Shown here in pieces: positions 62,970 to 64,000 of a stretch of DNA of 64,000 nucleotides. The position numbers were made by a program, and so were the translations under genes. The first letter of the stretch is position 1, and each line of letters opens with the position of its first letter. This DNA comes from Nocardioides yefusunii (lineage in GTDB: Bacteria; Actinomycetota; Actinomycetes; Propionibacteriales; Nocardioidaceae), in contig NZ_CP034929.1 of the NCBI RefSeq assembly GCF_004014875.1, positions 124,001 through 188,000 of the forward strand, in the 5' to 3' direction. The notes below the pieces were generated by a model. It ran no database searches, was not told the origin of the DNA, and saw only the letters and a program-made list of their open reading frames with translations.

Positions 62970-64000
62970 TCACCAGGGGCTGGGCTTGTAGTCCTTCACG
63001 AAGCAGCCGTAGAGGTCCTCGCCGGCCTCGCCCAGGACGATCGGGTCGTAGACGCGCGCAGCACCGTCGACCAGGTCGAGCGGGGCGTGCCAGCCCTCGG
63101 CGGCGATGCGGAGCTTCTCCTGGTGGGGACGCTCGTCGGTGATCCAGCCGGTGTCGACGGCCGTCATCAGGATCTTGTCGGTCTCGAACATCTCGCCCGA
63201 CGAGGTGCGCGTCATCATGTTGAGCGCGGCCTTCGCCATGTTGGTGTGGGGGTGGCCGGGGCCCTTGTAGCGACGCGAGAACTGGCCCTCCATCGCCGAG
63301 ACGTTGACGACGTAGGCACGCCCCGACTTCGCAGCCTTCGCCGCAGCGGCGAGGGCCGGACGCAGGCGCGAGACCAGCAGGAACGGCGCGATCGAGTTGC
63401 ACAGCTGCACCTCGAGGAGCTCGAGCGGGTCGACCTCGCCCATCAGCTGGGTCCACGAGTTGGTGGACTGCAGGTCGGGCAGCAGGCCACCGGCGTCGAC
63501 GGCGGTGCCGGCCAGGTGGGCCTCCAACGACGCGCTTCCGGCCTGGAGTGCCAGGGCGGTCAGGGACGCGGCGTTGTGGGCAGCCAGCGCGGACTCGCCG
63601 GACTCGCCGTCGTGCGCAGCCACGGCGGTGCCGGCCAGGGCACCCGCGATCGCGGCCGGGTGCGCCTCGGAGATGCGCTCGAAGGAGACCATCTCGGGCA
63701 GCGCGATGTTGTCGGGCAGCGGCGCGAGCTCGCCGTCGGTCAGCGGGGTGTAGGAGCCCGGCGAACGACGCACGGTCTGGCAGGCGTTGTTGATGATGAT
63801 GTCGAGCGGACCCGCGGCGGCGACGTCGTCGGCCAGCGAGATCACCTGCGTCGGGTCACGCAGGTCGATGCCGACGATCTTGAGGCGGTGGATCCAGTCG
63901 GCGGAGTCCTCCATCGCGGAGAACCGACGCACGGCGTCCTTGGGGAAACGCGTCGTGATCGTGGTGTGCGCACCGTCGCGGAGCAGGCGCAGCGCGATGT
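62970..64000 (-). CDS. Atypical SDR-family oxidoreductase, 5' end outside window
   Basis: 343 residues are visible and the frame is open to the window end. It is a short-chain dehydrogenase fold: PLDIIINNACQTVRRSP gives the NNA motif, followed by a long insertion of about 100 residues and then YVVNVSAMEGQF and GHPHTNMAKAALNMM. The catalytic YxxxK is missing its Tyr: Thr stands four residues before the Lys. This variant occurs in a conserved group that includes fungal proteins; enzymatic activity is uncertain. The final TGWITDE loop is present. Palindrome A9 follows the stop. Confidence 0.85.
   Translation of the reverse strand, partial: IALRLLRDGAHTTITTRFPKDAVRRFSAMEDSADWIHRLKIVGIDLRDPTQVISLADDVAAAGPLDIIINNACQTVRRSPGSYTPLTDGELAPLPDNIALPEMVSFERISEAHPAAIAGALAGTAVAAHDGESGESALAAHNAASLTALALQAGSASLEAHLAGTAVDAGGLLPDLQSTNSWTQLMGEVDPLELLEVQLCNSIAPFLLVSRLRPALAAAAKAAKSGRAYVVNVSAMEGQFSRRYKGPGHPHTNMAKAALNMMTRTSSGEMFETDKILMTAVDTGWITDERPHQEKLRIAAEGWHAPLDLVDGAARVYDPIVLGEAGEDLYGCFVKDYKPSPW

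Overview
The window is very GC-rich, densely coded DNA from an actinobacterium. Signs of this are Zur/Fur-, TetR- and HxlR-type control regions, DUF5926, MT0933-like antitoxin and RecQ-phosphoribosyltransferase proteins, GTG starts, and many start codons sitting 6-7 nt after a TANNNT box (leaderless mRNAs). The mix of families fits a Nocardioides-like member of the Propionibacteriales, but that placement is inference. No rRNA, tRNA, CRISPR array or prophage was seen. One IS30-family element (27198-28640) is the only recognisable autonomous mobile element. No gap without a gene is longer than 300 bases; the longest is 56672-56963.

Layout. 1-12.1 kb: the tail of a DUF4143-type ATPase with a degenerate P-loop, a quinone-oxidoreductase-like enzyme, a two-component system, an M13 peptidase, an NMT1/SsuABC-type ABC importer (ATPase, permease, lipoprotein), a ComB-family protein and small proteins. 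12.2-21.1 kb: a DUF559 protein between two matching palindromes, then a Ter-type stress island. The island holds three TerD-family proteins, a DUF475/TerC membrane protein, a coiled-coil protein, a four-part PRTase-TRSP-StiP-PELOTA fusion and a HAD phosphatase. 21.2-28.6 kb: a secreted Ig-like repeat protein, a RecQ helicase fused to a phosphoribosyltransferase, an SRPBCC protein and the IS30 element. 28.7-36 kb: a 14-TM drug exporter, a glutathione peroxidase, a SNF2 ATPase with a SWIM-finger partner, and an FMN/2Fe-2S reductase with a metalloregulator-like box. 36.2-41.7 kb: a leucine-degradation cluster (TetR regulator, both acyl-CoA carboxylase subunits, HMG-CoA lyase). 41.8-56.7 kb: EcsC-like protein, Aat, SulP transporter, NERD protein, Lrp/LysE pair, Fpg glycosylase, an ATPase, a QorR/Qor2-like redox pair, a GDPD and a SEC-C protein. 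57-64 kb: a secreted metzincin, a membrane chemoreceptor, immunity- and antitoxin-like orphans, a VOC protein and the 3' part of an atypical SDR.

The strongest unexplained structure lies between the genes. Long, nearly perfect palindromes recur in at least three sequence families. The main family (ends GGACGTCAT/ATGACGTCC) has nine copies at six loci. At three of these loci two copies sit side by side with starts 63, 63 and 64 bp apart, a dimeric arrangement like enterobacterial BIMEs. A second family has two 60-bp copies whose arms differ by paired, complementary substitutions. Some copies lie in divergent promoter regions or inside an operon, so simple termination does not explain all of them.
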